From assembly GCF_900106525.1 (NCBI RefSeq), contig NZ_FNOG01000001.1, positions 365,122 through 398,187 on the forward strand: a stretch of 33,066 nt of DNA. Direction: 5' to 3'. The translations under genes and the position numbers were made by a program. The DNA is from Lysobacter enzymogenes (lineage in GTDB: Bacteria > Pseudomonadota > Gammaproteobacteria > Xanthomonadales > Xanthomonadaceae). Shown here in pieces: positions 6,609 to 13,781 of this stretch (the first letter of the stretch is position 1; each line of letters starts with the position of its first letter). Below the pieces are notes generated by a model, which was not told where the DNA came from, did no database searches, and saw only the letters and a list, made by a program, of their open reading frames with translations.

Positions 6609-8171
6609 TCAATGGCAGGCCGGCAACGCGGAATTCGCCTGCGCCGCCGCGCCGCGCGCATGCGCAAGCCGTTGCGCCGCGAACAATCGCCAGCTCAGCG
6701 CCGCCAGCACTACGACGCCGGCGCCGCCATACCACCACAGCCAGGCGAATCCGTGCACCAGGGCTTGGTGCGCGGCTGCGCCACCGTCGGCGCCCAGGCC
6801 CAGGCGTTGCGCGGCGTCCAGGTCGCCGACCGCGATCCGCGCCGCCAGCGTGCGCAGCGTCGCGTCGTCCAGCGTCGCACCGACGGCGCTGCGCAGATGC
6901 GCGGCGATGCCCGCGATCAGGATCAACCCCATCAGCGCGATATTGATCGCCAGCGTGATCAGACGCGCGCTCATGTCGATGCCCGAGGCCATGCCCGTAC
7001 GCGAGGCCGGTACCGAGCCGGTGGTGGTGTTGCTCACCAAGGTGTTGGTCAATCCCAAACCCACGCCCGACAGCACCGCGCCCGGCAGGATCGTCTTCCA
7101 GCTCGCCGCCTCCGGCAGGCTGCCCGCGTACATCGCCAGGAAGCCGACGCCGATCAGCGCCAGCCCCAACGGAATGATCCGTCCTGCGCCGTAGCGCTGC
7201 GCCCAGCGTTCGGCCAGCGGCGGCATCGCCAGGGTCGGTACGGTGTAGGCGAGCAGGGCGGTGCCGGCGCGGACCGCGTCGTAGCCCAGCGCGCTCTGGA
7301 AGTAGATCGGCAGATAGATCATCAACGGCCAGAAGCTGAAGTTCATCCCGATCGAGCCCATGATCGCGCCGGAAAACGCGCGGATGCGGAACACGCCGAA
7401 GTCGAACATCGGATGCGCGCGGCGCCGTTCGACGCGCACGAACGCGATCAGGCTCAGCACCGCGGCGGCCAGCACGGCCAGCAACGGCGCATCGCCGTAG
7501 CCGGTTTCCGGCGCCTGGGTGATGTAGAACGTCAGCCCCAGCACCGCCAGCGACAGCGTCGCCAGGCCGGCCACGTCGAGCGGATGGTTCTGCGCCTCGC
7601 GCGATTCCTGCGCGCCCAGCGCCACCATCGCCCAGGTCAGCGCCGCCAGCGGCGCGTGCACCAGGAACACCCACGGCCAGCTCGACAAGGCGACGATGCC
7701 GCCGCCGATGATCGGCCCGAACCCCAGGCCGAAGCCGAACACGATGCCGAACACCGCGAACGCGCGGCTGCGCTCGCGGCCTTCGCGGAACTGGTGCGAA
7801 AGGATCGCGAACTGGCTGGTCAGCATCGCGCCGCCGGCCAGCCCTTGCAGGAAGCGTACGGCGATCAGCACCGGCATGTTCGGCGCCAGCCCGCACAGCA
7901 GCGAGGTCAGGCCGAAGGCGAGCGTGCTGATCACGAACACGCGCCGACGTCCGTAGCGGTCGGCGAAGGTGCCGGCGGCCATCAGCACCGTAGTGCAGGC
8001 CAGGGTGTAGGCGTTCATCACCCACTGCAGGTCGCGCAGGCTGCCGTGCAGCTGTTTTTCCAGGGTCGGCAGGATCACCGGCACGCTGGAGATCTCCAGC
8101 CCGAACATCAGCGCGGCCAGGCTGACCGCGCCGAGGGCGAGCGCGTTGCGTGTGGAGACGGACAAAGTCAT
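6609..8171 (-). CDS. MFS drug-efflux transporter, DHA2 (EmrB/QacA-like) type
   Basis: A 520-residue integral membrane protein with about fourteen hydrophobic segments, the number and length expected for 14-helix drug:H+ antiporters. The conserved loop after helix 2, D71-R-Y-G-R-R-R-V, is the MFS motif A, and the N-terminal helix has the 'LDxTIVNVALP'-like position filled by LEISSVPVILPTL. The final ~70 residues carry one more helix (WLWWYGGAGVVVLAALSW). The start at 8171 is the methionine just before the first helix; the upstream in-frame extension is Ala/Arg/Pro-rich and not membrane-like. No strong ribosome-binding site is visible. It is transcribed away from a LysR regulator, a usual arrangement for regulated efflux; the substrate is unknown. 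Confidence 0.9.
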   Translation of the reverse strand: MTLSVSTRNALALGAVSLAALMFGLEISSVPVILPTLEKQLHGSLRDLQWVMNAYTLACTTVLMAAGTFADRYGRRRVFVISTLAFGLTSLLCGLAPNMPVLIAVRFLQGLAGGAMLTSQFAILSHQFREGRERSRAFAVFGIVFGFGLGFGPIIGGGIVALSSWPWVFLVHAPLAALTWAMVALGAQESREAQNHPLDVAGLATLSLAVLGLTFYITQAPETGYGDAPLLAVLAAAVLSLIAFVRVERRRAHPMFDFGVFRIRAFSGAIMGSIGMNFSFWPLMIYLPIYFQSALGYDAVRAGTALLAYTVPTLAMPPLAERWAQRYGAGRIIPLGLALIGVGFLAMYAGSLPEAASWKTILPGAVLSGVGLGLTNTLVSNTTTGSVPASRTGMASGIDMSARLITLAINIALMGLILIAGIAAHLRSAVGATLDDATLRTLAARIAVGDLDAAQRLGLGADGGAAAHQALVHGFAWLWWYGGAGVVVLAALSWRLFAAQRLAHARGAAAQANSALPACH

Positions 8172-8477
8172 GGGGGCATCCGGGTGGGTGGTCGGCGAAG
8201 CGCGGGCGAGCGGACGCGCCGCAGGCCTGCGGGCTTCGCGTGTGGGGCAGGGCGGGGCGAGCGGACGCGCCGGCGTATCAGCCTCGCGCGGGGCTGCTGC
8301 CAGCGTGGTGGCGGCGATGGCGCCGGTTCGCGCGAACCCGGCGCCGCGGCGGGACGCCGGCGGCGATGCGCGCGGCATCGTCCCGGCAGCGCAGCCATTG
8401 TGTTCCCCGGCTACTCATGAGGGAAATGATTTGATTTTGTAGAATCCATCGACAGCCATCATCAATCGTGAGGCGCC
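8172..8477. promoter_or_regulatory. Divergent intergenic region between efflux pump and LysR gene
   Basis: This 306-base gap holds no supported gene. An 18-base perfect direct repeat, GGGCGAGCGGACGCGCCG, occurs at 8204-8221 and 8255-8272. Near the LysR gene an AT-rich patch contains TAGAAT (8440-8445), a candidate -10, inside ATTTTGTAGAAT, an imperfect LysR-box-like dyad. The binding site itself is an inference. Confidence 0.45.
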
Positions 8478-9359
8478 ATGGACTTCGATCCGACCCTGCT
8501 GCGCACCTTCGTCGCCGTGGTCGAAACCGGCGGCTTCACCCGCGCCGGCGAACGCCTGCACCTGACCCAGTCGGCGATCAGCCACCAGATCCGCCGGCTC
8601 GAAGACCAGGTCGGCCGCGCCTTGCTCCACCGCACCACGCGCCGGCTGATGCTGACCGAGGACGGCGAGGACTTCCTGCGCCACGCGCAACAGATCCTGC
8701 AGTCGCTGGAAGCGTTGGCGCGGCGCTTCCAGCCGTCGCCCATCGCCGGCAGCGTGCGCTTCGGCGTGCCCGAGAATTTCATCGGCGACCGCCTGCCCGG
8801 CCTGCTGCGCCAGTTCGCCTGCGCGTTTCCGAACGTGCGCATGGACGTCAACGTCAGCATGAGCATGGACCTGCGACAGATGGTCGACAACGACGAACTC
8901 GATCTGGCCGTGGTCATCGGCCTGCCCGAGCGCAGCGGCGAACAGGTGCTGCGGCGCACGCGCTTCGTCTGGGTGGCGGCCGATCATTTCGACATCGCGG
9001 CCGGTCGCTCGCTGCCGTTCGCGTTCTTTCCCTCGCCCTGCGTCAACCGCCACATCGGCGTGTCCGCGCTCGACGGCACCGGGGTGGACTGGCATGTGGT
9101 GTTCACTTCGCCGAGCCAGCAGGGCCTGCTCGCCGCGGTCGCGGCGGGGCTGGGCATCACGGTGATGGTCGAAGACGACGTGGAGCCCGGCATGCGCATC
9201 GTCGACGGCCATTACGGCCTGCCGAAACTGCCGCCGGCCGAGTTCGTGCTGCTGCGTCGCCCAGGCGCGTGCACGCCGGCGGTGGCCGCGTTCGGGCGGA
9301 TGATCGAAGAGCTGCCCGACAGCGCGCCGAGCCCGGCGCGCACGCTGCGCAGCGCCTGA
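8478..9359 (+). CDS. LysR-family transcriptional regulator
   Basis: A 293-residue protein. Residues 1-60 form the typical winged helix-turn-helix (LLRTFVAVVETGGFTRAGERLHLTQSAISHQIRRLE, written here in parts: 'FTRAGERLHLTQSAIS' then 'HQIRRLEDQVGRALLHRTTR'). The rest has the type 2 periplasmic-binding-like effector domain starting near SVRFGVPENF (about residue 92). The divergent efflux gene at 6609-8171 is the likely target. The start has GTGAGG about 6 bases upstream. Ligand unknown. Confidence 0.95.
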   Translation: MDFDPTLLRTFVAVVETGGFTRAGERLHLTQSAISHQIRRLEDQVGRALLHRTTRRLMLTEDGEDFLRHAQQILQSLEALARRFQPSPIAGSVRFGVPENFIGDRLPGLLRQFACAFPNVRMDVNVSMSMDLRQMVDNDELDLAVVIGLPERSGEQVLRRTRFVWVAADHFDIAAGRSLPFAFFPSPCVNRHIGVSALDGTGVDWHVVFTSPSQQGLLAAVAAGLGITVMVEDDVEPGMRIVDGHYGLPKLPPAEFVLLRRPGACTPAVAAFGRMIEELPDSAPSPARTLRSA

Positions 9360-9443
9360 GCGCAGCCGGCGCGCGCTTGCGGGCGGCCTTTCTTGCGAGG
9401 CTTTCCTACCTTGTGGGACAGCCTTTCTTGTGGGGCAGCCTAC

Positions 9444-9530
9444 TTGTGGGAGGGCCTTCAGGCCCGATGCTCTTGTTTCAGATCGAGGCGAACTGGAACA
9501 AGAGCATCGGGCCTGAAGGCCCTCCCACAA
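9444..9530. repeat. 34-bp perfect inverted repeat (TGTGGGAGGGCCTTCAGGCCC family)
   Basis: Arms 9444-9477 and 9497-9530 are perfect reverse complements of 34 bases with a 19-base loop. Within each arm GGGCCT-TC-AGGCCC forms a smaller hairpin of its own. Shorter TTGTGGG fragments precede it at about 9411 and 9428. The core reappears at 33006-33033. It sits between convergent genes (LysR and HxlR) and could also end transcription, though no T-run follows. Confidence 0.92.
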
Positions 9531-9563
9531 AAGCCCGGGCTACGAGCTACGACACCGCCCCGC

Positions 9564-9908
9564 TCAAGCCAGGTTCCGCTCCGCCGCCGCCATCCGCTGT
9601 TCGTGCTGCTTGCCCCAATGCGACAGCACGCCGATCGCCTCGTTCAAGCTCACTCCATACGGCGTCACCGAGTACTCGACCTTCTGCACCGCGCCGGGGA
9701 ACACCTCGCGCCGCACCAGCGCATCGGTCTCCATCTCGCGCAACTGTTGGGTCAGCACCTTCTCGCTGATCCCCGGCAGCAAGCGCTTGAGCTCGCCGAA
9801 CCGGCGCGGCGCCAGATTCACTTCCCACAGGATCATCGTCTTCCACTTGCCGCCGATGGCGTTGAGCGCGGTGGCCAGGCCGCATCCGTCTTGTTGAAGG
9901 CGTTTCAT
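9564..9908 (-). CDS. HxlR-family winged-helix regulator
   Basis: A 114-residue protein with the HxlR signature: an N-terminal cysteine (C9, in D-G-C-G-L), then the IGGKWKTMILWEV helix (about 18-30), R-R-F-G-E-L-K-R (about 35-42), a recognition segment 'ISEKVLTQQLREME' (about 47-60) and a wing ending in VEYSVTPYG (about 77-85). The cysteine is the redox- or electrophile-sensing residue in characterised relatives such as HypR, so thiol sensing is possible. GGAC lies about 7 bases before the ATG. It is divergent from the GFA-family gene, the usual pairing for HxlR proteins and their targets. Confidence 0.93.
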   Translation of the reverse strand: MKRLQQDGCGLATALNAIGGKWKTMILWEVNLAPRRFGELKRLLPGISEKVLTQQLREMETDALVRREVFPGAVQKVEYSVTPYGVSLNEAIGVLSHWGKQHEQRMAAAERNLA

Positions 9909-9919
9909 CGCATCGTGTC

Positions 9920-9955
9920 CTTACTTCGAGGTAAGCGCGCACCGCAAAGTAGGTA
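9920..9955. promoter_or_regulatory. Candidate HxlR operator (CTTAC-N6-GTAAG)
   Basis: CTTACTTCGAGGTAAG (9920-9935) is an inverted repeat lying 11 bases from the HxlR start codon. A second AGGTAA half-site lies at 9951-9956. Location in the leader of the regulator and between divergent genes suits autoregulation; binding is inferred. Confidence 0.4.
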
Positions 9956-10015
9956 ATTTACAGGCCCGCCGCCGGCGCCGACCATGCCCGCCCGAACCGT
10001 CCGCGAGCGCCCCGC

Positions 10016-10423
10016 ATGAGCGACACCGCACCCACCCGCACCGCCGCCTGCGCCTGCGGCCAGCTGCGCGCGCACACCTACGGCGAACCGCGCAGCGTCT
10101 ACGCCTGCGCCTGCCTGGACTGCCAGCGCGCCACCGGCTCGGCGTTCTCGTATCGCGCCCGTTATGAGCTCGCGCAACTGCGCATCGAAGGCGGGGCGCG
10201 TGCCTGGCGCCGCGGCAGCGATGCCGGGCGTTGGGTTGAGCAGCACTTCTGTCCGCATTGCGGCACGTTGGTTTACATGACCGCCGAGTCGTTGCCCGAT
10301 GGCGCGGTCGTCTCTGCCGGCTGCTTCGCCGATCCCGAGTTCGCGGCGCCTGGGCGGCTCTACCGCGCGAGCCGGAAGCACGGATGGTTCGACCCGGGCG
10401 CTGCTATCGAAACCGTGGGGTGA
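10016..10423 (+). CDS. GFA-family (CENP-V/Gfa-like) zinc-binding enzyme
   Basis: A 135-residue protein with the complete zinc-ligand pattern of the glutathione-dependent formaldehyde-activating family: C12-x-C14, C31-x-C33-x2-C36, and C79-x2-C82 (HFCPHCG). The 'C-x-D-C-Q-R-A-T-G-S' stretch after C33 is typical. Gfa proteins were described as joining formaldehyde to glutathione, but most family members are uncharacterised, so the substrate is open. It lies 107 bases from a divergent HxlR regulator that may sense an electrophile. The ribosome-binding site is weak. Confidence 0.9.
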   Translation: MSDTAPTRTAACACGQLRAHTYGEPRSVYACACLDCQRATGSAFSYRARYELAQLRIEGGARAWRRGSDAGRWVEQHFCPHCGTLVYMTAESLPDGAVVSAGCFADPEFAAPGRLYRASRKHGWFDPGAAIETVG

Positions 10424-10919
10424 GGGGCGTTGTCCACGTCGGTCGGCCGGATGTGCGAGCGTGGCGGACGCGCGCCGGCGGTTGTAGTGGCGCGGTCGCG
10501 GCTCGCGCCGCTCCTACAGGGGCTTCGGCTGCATCGCGATCTACCTGTAGGAGCGGCGCAAGCCGCGACCGCGCCACCCCAATCGCCGGCGTCACCCAAC
10601 CCAAGCCGCCGCCAGACCGCCACGAGCCGACCGAAGCCCCTGTAGGAGCGACGCAAGTCGCGACCGCGCCACCTCAACCACCGGCGCACCCCGCCTGCCG
10701 CGACGTCCCCGCCCACCCGACCGCCAGGCCCCACCTGTGACGCCCCTCACGCCCCCATCGCCCCGCAGCGACCAGCACCGCGCCGTCACCAAGCCCCACC
10801 CCGACGACCGCCCCCAGAAAATCCCCCCGCCACCCGCCCGCGGATCTCCGCCCCATCCGCCAATAGACCCGTCACGCAGGCCTAGCTAGTATCGGCCGAC
10901 CACCCCTGGGGCCCCACCT
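10424..10919. repeat. Gene-free stretch with three GTAGGAGC-type palindromic units
   Basis: An inverted pair has 34-base arms at 10487-10520 and 10544-10577 with one mismatch. A third arm lies at 10639-10672 in the same orientation as the second. The flanking AGGGGCTTCGG (after 10520) and CCGAAGCCCC (before 10641) are also complementary, so two alternative foldings are possible. The stretch 10680-10870 is C-rich with no coding signal I can support. Confidence 0.88.
10887..10892 (+). promoter_or_regulatory. Candidate -10 element (TAGTAT) for the M28 peptidase gene
   Basis: CTAGCTAGTATC lies 27 bases before the ATG at 10920. TAGTAT fits a -10 hexamer at four of six positions. A clear -35 and a good ribosome-binding site are not seen. 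Confidence 0.35.
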
Positions 10920-12614
10920 ATGAAATTGATCGCCACTCCGCTGGCGGTGCTTTGCGCCGCCGTCCTGTCGATGCCCGCCTACGCCGCCAAGCCGGCCAAG
11001 GCGCCGAAAGCGCCGAAGACGCCGCTGTTCGACACCAAGCGCCTGTCCGAGGAAGTCAAAGTCCTCTCCTCCGACGAGTTCGAAGGCCGCGGCCCGGCGA
11101 CCGAGGGCGAGAAGAAGACCATCGATTACCTGATCGCCCAGTTCAAGGCGGCCGGCGTGCAGCCCGGCGGCGACCTCAAGGACGGCAAGCGCCTGTGGAC
11201 CCAGGCCGTGCCCCTGCTGCGCTCGCAGATCAGCGGCACCCCGAACCTGTCGGTGGCGGTGAAGAAGAAGGCCCGCCCGCTGGTGCAGGGCAACGACATC
11301 GCCGTGCGCGCCGCGCTCGACGGCTCCAAGGCGGTCAACATCAAGAACGCGCCGCTGGTGTTCGCCGGCTACGGCGTCAGCGCCCCCGAGCGCCAGTGGG
11401 ACGACTTCAAGGGCGTGGACCTCAAGGGCAAGGTCGCCGTGGTCCTGATCAACGACCCGGACTTCGAAGCCGGCGCCGGCCCGTTCGGCGGCAAGGCCAT
11501 GACCTACTACGGCCGCTGGACCTACAAGTACGAAGAAGCCGCCCGTCGCGGCGCGCTCGGCCTGCTGATCGTGCACGAGACCGACCCGGCCTCGTACGGC
11601 TGGGCCACGGTCAAGAACTCCAACACCAACACCATGTTCGACGTGGTCCGCGACAACCCCGGCGCGACCCATCCGACCCTGGAAGGCTGGATCCAGCGCG
11701 ACACCGCGGTGAACTTGTTCAAGAGCGCTGGCCTGGACTTCGAAAAGCTCAAGAAGCAGGCCCAGACCCGCGACTTCAAGCCGGTGGTGCTGAAGAACGT
11801 CACCTTCTCGGCCAACTACAACGTCGACAGCGAAGTGATCACCTCGCAGAACGTGGTCGGCCGCGTCGACGGCAGCAAGCGCCCGGACGAAACCGTCATC
11901 TACAGCGCGCACTGGGACCACCTGGGCATCGGGCAACCCGACGCCAAGGGCGACACCATCTACAACGGCGCCGTCGACAACGCCACCGGCACCGCCGCGC
12001 TGATCGAAATGGGCCGCACCTTCGCCAAGGCCAAGAAGCCGCAGCGCTCGGTCGTGTTCCTGGCGGTGACCGCGGAAGAGAAGGGCTTGCTCGGCTCGGA
12101 GTACTACAGCGCCAAGCCGCTGTACCCGCTGGCCAAGACCGTCGCCGTCATCAACACCGACGCGCTCGACCCGGGCGGCATCTCGCGCGACTTCACCACC
12201 TCCGGCAGCGCCAAGCAGGAACTGCTGGACGAACTGATCGCCACCGCGGCCAAGTGGAACGTCGCCTACGCGCCCGACCCGAAGCCCGAGGCCGGCCACT
12301 TCTTCCGCTCCGACCACTTCCCCTTCGCCAAGCGTGGCGTCCCGGCGGTGTCGTTCGGCTCGGGCGAAGACAAGGTCGACGGCGGCGTCGCCGCGGGCAA
12401 GGCCGAAGGCGAGGCCTACGTGAAGGACCGCTACCACCAGCCGGCCGACCAGTGGGAAGCCAGCTGGACCTTCCAGGGCATGGCGCGGGACCTGCAGATT
12501 CTCTACACGTTGGGCAGCGATCTGGCGAATTCGAACCGCTGGCCGAACTGGGCGGAGGATTCGGAGTTCCGGGCGGCTCGGGATGAGTCGGCTGGGGAGC
12601 GTTCGGCGAAGTAG
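10920..12614 (+). CDS. Exported M28-family metallopeptidase (aminopeptidase) with PA-like insert
   Basis: A 564-residue protein with a Sec signal (MKLIATPLAVLCAAVLSMPAYA). The M28 zinc-ligand motifs occur in order: H331-W-D333-H334 (SAHWDHLG), D353 (GAVDNATG), E386-E387 (TAEEKGLLGS, general base then ligand), D414 (NTDAL) and H506 (RYHQPADQW). Residues about 125-290 between the N-terminal segment and the catalytic core contain 'PLVFAGYGVSAPE', 'VDLKGKVAVVLIND' and a 'RGALGLLIVHE' strand, characteristic of the protease-associated (PA) domain inserted in many M28 enzymes. It should remove N-terminal residues from peptides outside the cytoplasm. A strong terminator follows 23 bases after the stop. 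It stands alone as a transcription unit. Confidence 0.95.
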   Translation: MKLIATPLAVLCAAVLSMPAYAAKPAKAPKAPKTPLFDTKRLSEEVKVLSSDEFEGRGPATEGEKKTIDYLIAQFKAAGVQPGGDLKDGKRLWTQAVPLLRSQISGTPNLSVAVKKKARPLVQGNDIAVRAALDGSKAVNIKNAPLVFAGYGVSAPERQWDDFKGVDLKGKVAVVLINDPDFEAGAGPFGGKAMTYYGRWTYKYEEAARRGALGLLIVHETDPASYGWATVKNSNTNTMFDVVRDNPGATHPTLEGWIQRDTAVNLFKSAGLDFEKLKKQAQTRDFKPVVLKNVTFSANYNVDSEVITSQNVVGRVDGSKRPDETVIYSAHWDHLGIGQPDAKGDTIYNGAVDNATGTAALIEMGRTFAKAKKPQRSVVFLAVTAEEKGLLGSEYYSAKPLYPLAKTVAVINTDALDPGGISRDFTTSGSAKQELLDELIATAAKWNVAYAPDPKPEAGHFFRSDHFPFAKRGVPAVSFGSGEDKVDGGVAAGKAEGEAYVKDRYHQPADQWEASWTFQGMARDLQILYTLGSDLANSNRWPNWAEDSEFRAARDESAGERSAK

Positions 12615-12636
12615 TTAAGCCGCAGAGCGTCTGCGA

Positions 12637-12676
12637 AAAAGGCCGTAGCGATTCGATTCGCTACGGCCTTTTCTTT
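12637..12676 (+). terminator. Rho-independent terminator after the M28 peptidase
   Basis: AAAAGGCCGTAGCGA pairs with TCGCTACGGCCTTTT around a TTCGAT loop: a perfect stem with an A-run before and a T-run after, so it can work in both directions. Confidence 0.9.
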
Positions 12677-12876
12677 GATGAAAATCATCGGTAGCAGGCC
12701 TCAGGGCCACTTGATAACCCATCGATCCCGTCACCGTGGTCCCGGCGCGCATCTGCGGTAACTCAGCGCCGGATGCCCGAGGCGCGGCTGCACCACAATC
12801 CGGTTGTCTGCGCCAAAGCTGCGGGTCAGACTTGGCCGGACGCGCAAACTGCCGTCGTATTTGCGAAGGGAGCCTT

Positions 12877-13131
12877 ATGGCCGCGCCGTGGACAACGTTC
12901 TATTACGGAGAACTGGCGGTCGGTGAATTCCCCTCGCCCGGCCCCAGAAAACCGGGCGCCTACTCGTACATGGCGTATCGCGGCCCGGGTCACTACGAAA
13001 TGGGCGTGGCGTTGAAGAGCGAGCCTGGCGTGCGTTGCTGGTTGCGCCAGAAAGACGGATCGCGACTCGGCTTTTCCGTCATGGGCTGGCGCGAGGAGAA
13101 GCTCGTGTTGGCGGATTTTTCGCTGGAGTAA
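12877..13131 (+). CDS. Small hypothetical protein
   Basis: An 84-residue protein (MAAPWTTFYYGELAVGEF...). The start at 12877 is chosen over a longer in-frame reading from 12736 because GAAGGGAG lies about 5 bases upstream. The longer version also adds an Arg/Cys/Gly-rich stretch without protein-like character. The product is rich in Tyr, Trp and Gly and has no signal peptide or membrane segment. Its pattern of strands (YSYMAYRGPG, YEMGVALK, VRCWLRQKDGSRLGF) suggests a small beta-barrel. I do not recognise the family. It lies at the left edge of the lower-GC stretch. Confidence 0.6.
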   Translation: MAAPWTTFYYGELAVGEFPSPGPRKPGAYSYMAYRGPGHYEMGVALKSEPGVRCWLRQKDGSRLGFSVMGWREEKLVLADFSLE

Positions 13132-13170
13132 GCAAGCAAACGCGTTGCGCCGGCATTTGGCGATAGCTCT

Positions 13171-13713
13171 CTATTGGTTGGGGCGTCGATAGATCTCGAT
13201 CACCCGTAAACACTCTTTCCCACCGAACTCGCCAGTCAGATCGATCCGCACCTGTGCGTTCTCGAACCGATAGTCCACGTGGCCGGAAACGATATCGCTA
13301 CCGGCTATGGCCGACAGGCGCTGCGCGCCGATCCAGGCGGCCGCGCGCGCGCTGGGCAGGCAGGGTTGCGCGGCCACATCCATACGCACATCCCGCGTAA
13401 CGTCGCCGGTGGCGTTGAGGTCGGTCAAGGTTTGAATCAACACGGTGCCGTCGTCGAGGGTAATTGCTTGCTTCGTGTTGACGAGCGGAGAAAGCGGCGT
13501 GCCGGCAGCGACACCATAGCGTGCCTGGAGTGACGAGACGATTTGGCTTATGCCCTTTGCACCTAGCTGTGCAGGTTGGCCGATCAGGCCCCTCGCATCG
13601 AGTGAATCTGTCTCAGGCTTGCGCTGATGGGCGCTGCAGCCCACAAAAAATACAGCCAATATCGAAATGCGAAACATGCAGTTGCGCATTGAGAGTTTCA
13701 GGCTGCGCTTCAT
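13171..13713 (-). CDS. Lipoprotein of unknown family; candidate immunity protein to the divergent effector
   Basis: A 180-residue protein starting at 13713, with AGGGA about 9 bases upstream. Residues 13-25 are hydrophobic and end in F-V-G-C26, a lipobox, so the mature protein should be lipid-anchored and exposed to the periplasm. The mature part has a Gln/Ala-rich helix (about 50-66) and then beta strands ending in a charged 'EFGGKECLRVIEIYRRP' strand. I recognise no family. Immunity proteins (X-Tfi) of the Xanthomonadales type IV secretion killing system are generally exported lipoproteins encoded next to their effector. This gene is divergent from a predicted effector at 13782 with only 68 bases between, and shares its lower GC. 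The immunity role is an inference. Confidence 0.8.
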   Translation of the reverse strand: MKRSLKLSMRNCMFRISILAVFFVGCSAHQRKPETDSLDARGLIGQPAQLGAKGISQIVSSLQARYGVAAGTPLSPLVNTKQAITLDDGTVLIQTLTDLNATGDVTRDVRMDVAAQPCLPSARAAAWIGAQRLSAIAGSDIVSGHVDYRFENAQVRIDLTGEFGGKECLRVIEIYRRPNQ

Positions 13714-13781
13714 TGTCTAGTCCCTGCCGATTTTAGCGAGTATAAACGCCACTAGCAGAGCATGGATGGGGAAGGGGCGTC
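13714..13781. promoter_or_regulatory. Divergent promoter region of the effector/lipoprotein pair
   Basis: Two AT-rich -10-like hexamers sit back to back: TAAAAT on the minus strand (13730-13735) for the lipoprotein and TATAAA on the plus strand (13741-13746) for the effector. The elements are so close that polymerase binding in one direction should hinder the other. No -35 is clear for either. Confidence 0.4.

Noticed and set aside
10872-12437. 521-residue minus-strand frame over the M28 peptidase
   Set aside because: It lies fully within the M28 gene, which has all its zinc ligands and a signal peptide; the antisense product has only low-complexity Val/Gly/Ala runs.
12736-12876. Longer start for the small hypothetical protein
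   Set aside because: No ribosome-binding site, Arg/Cys-rich non-conserved-looking extension; GAAGGGAG precedes the ATG at 12877.
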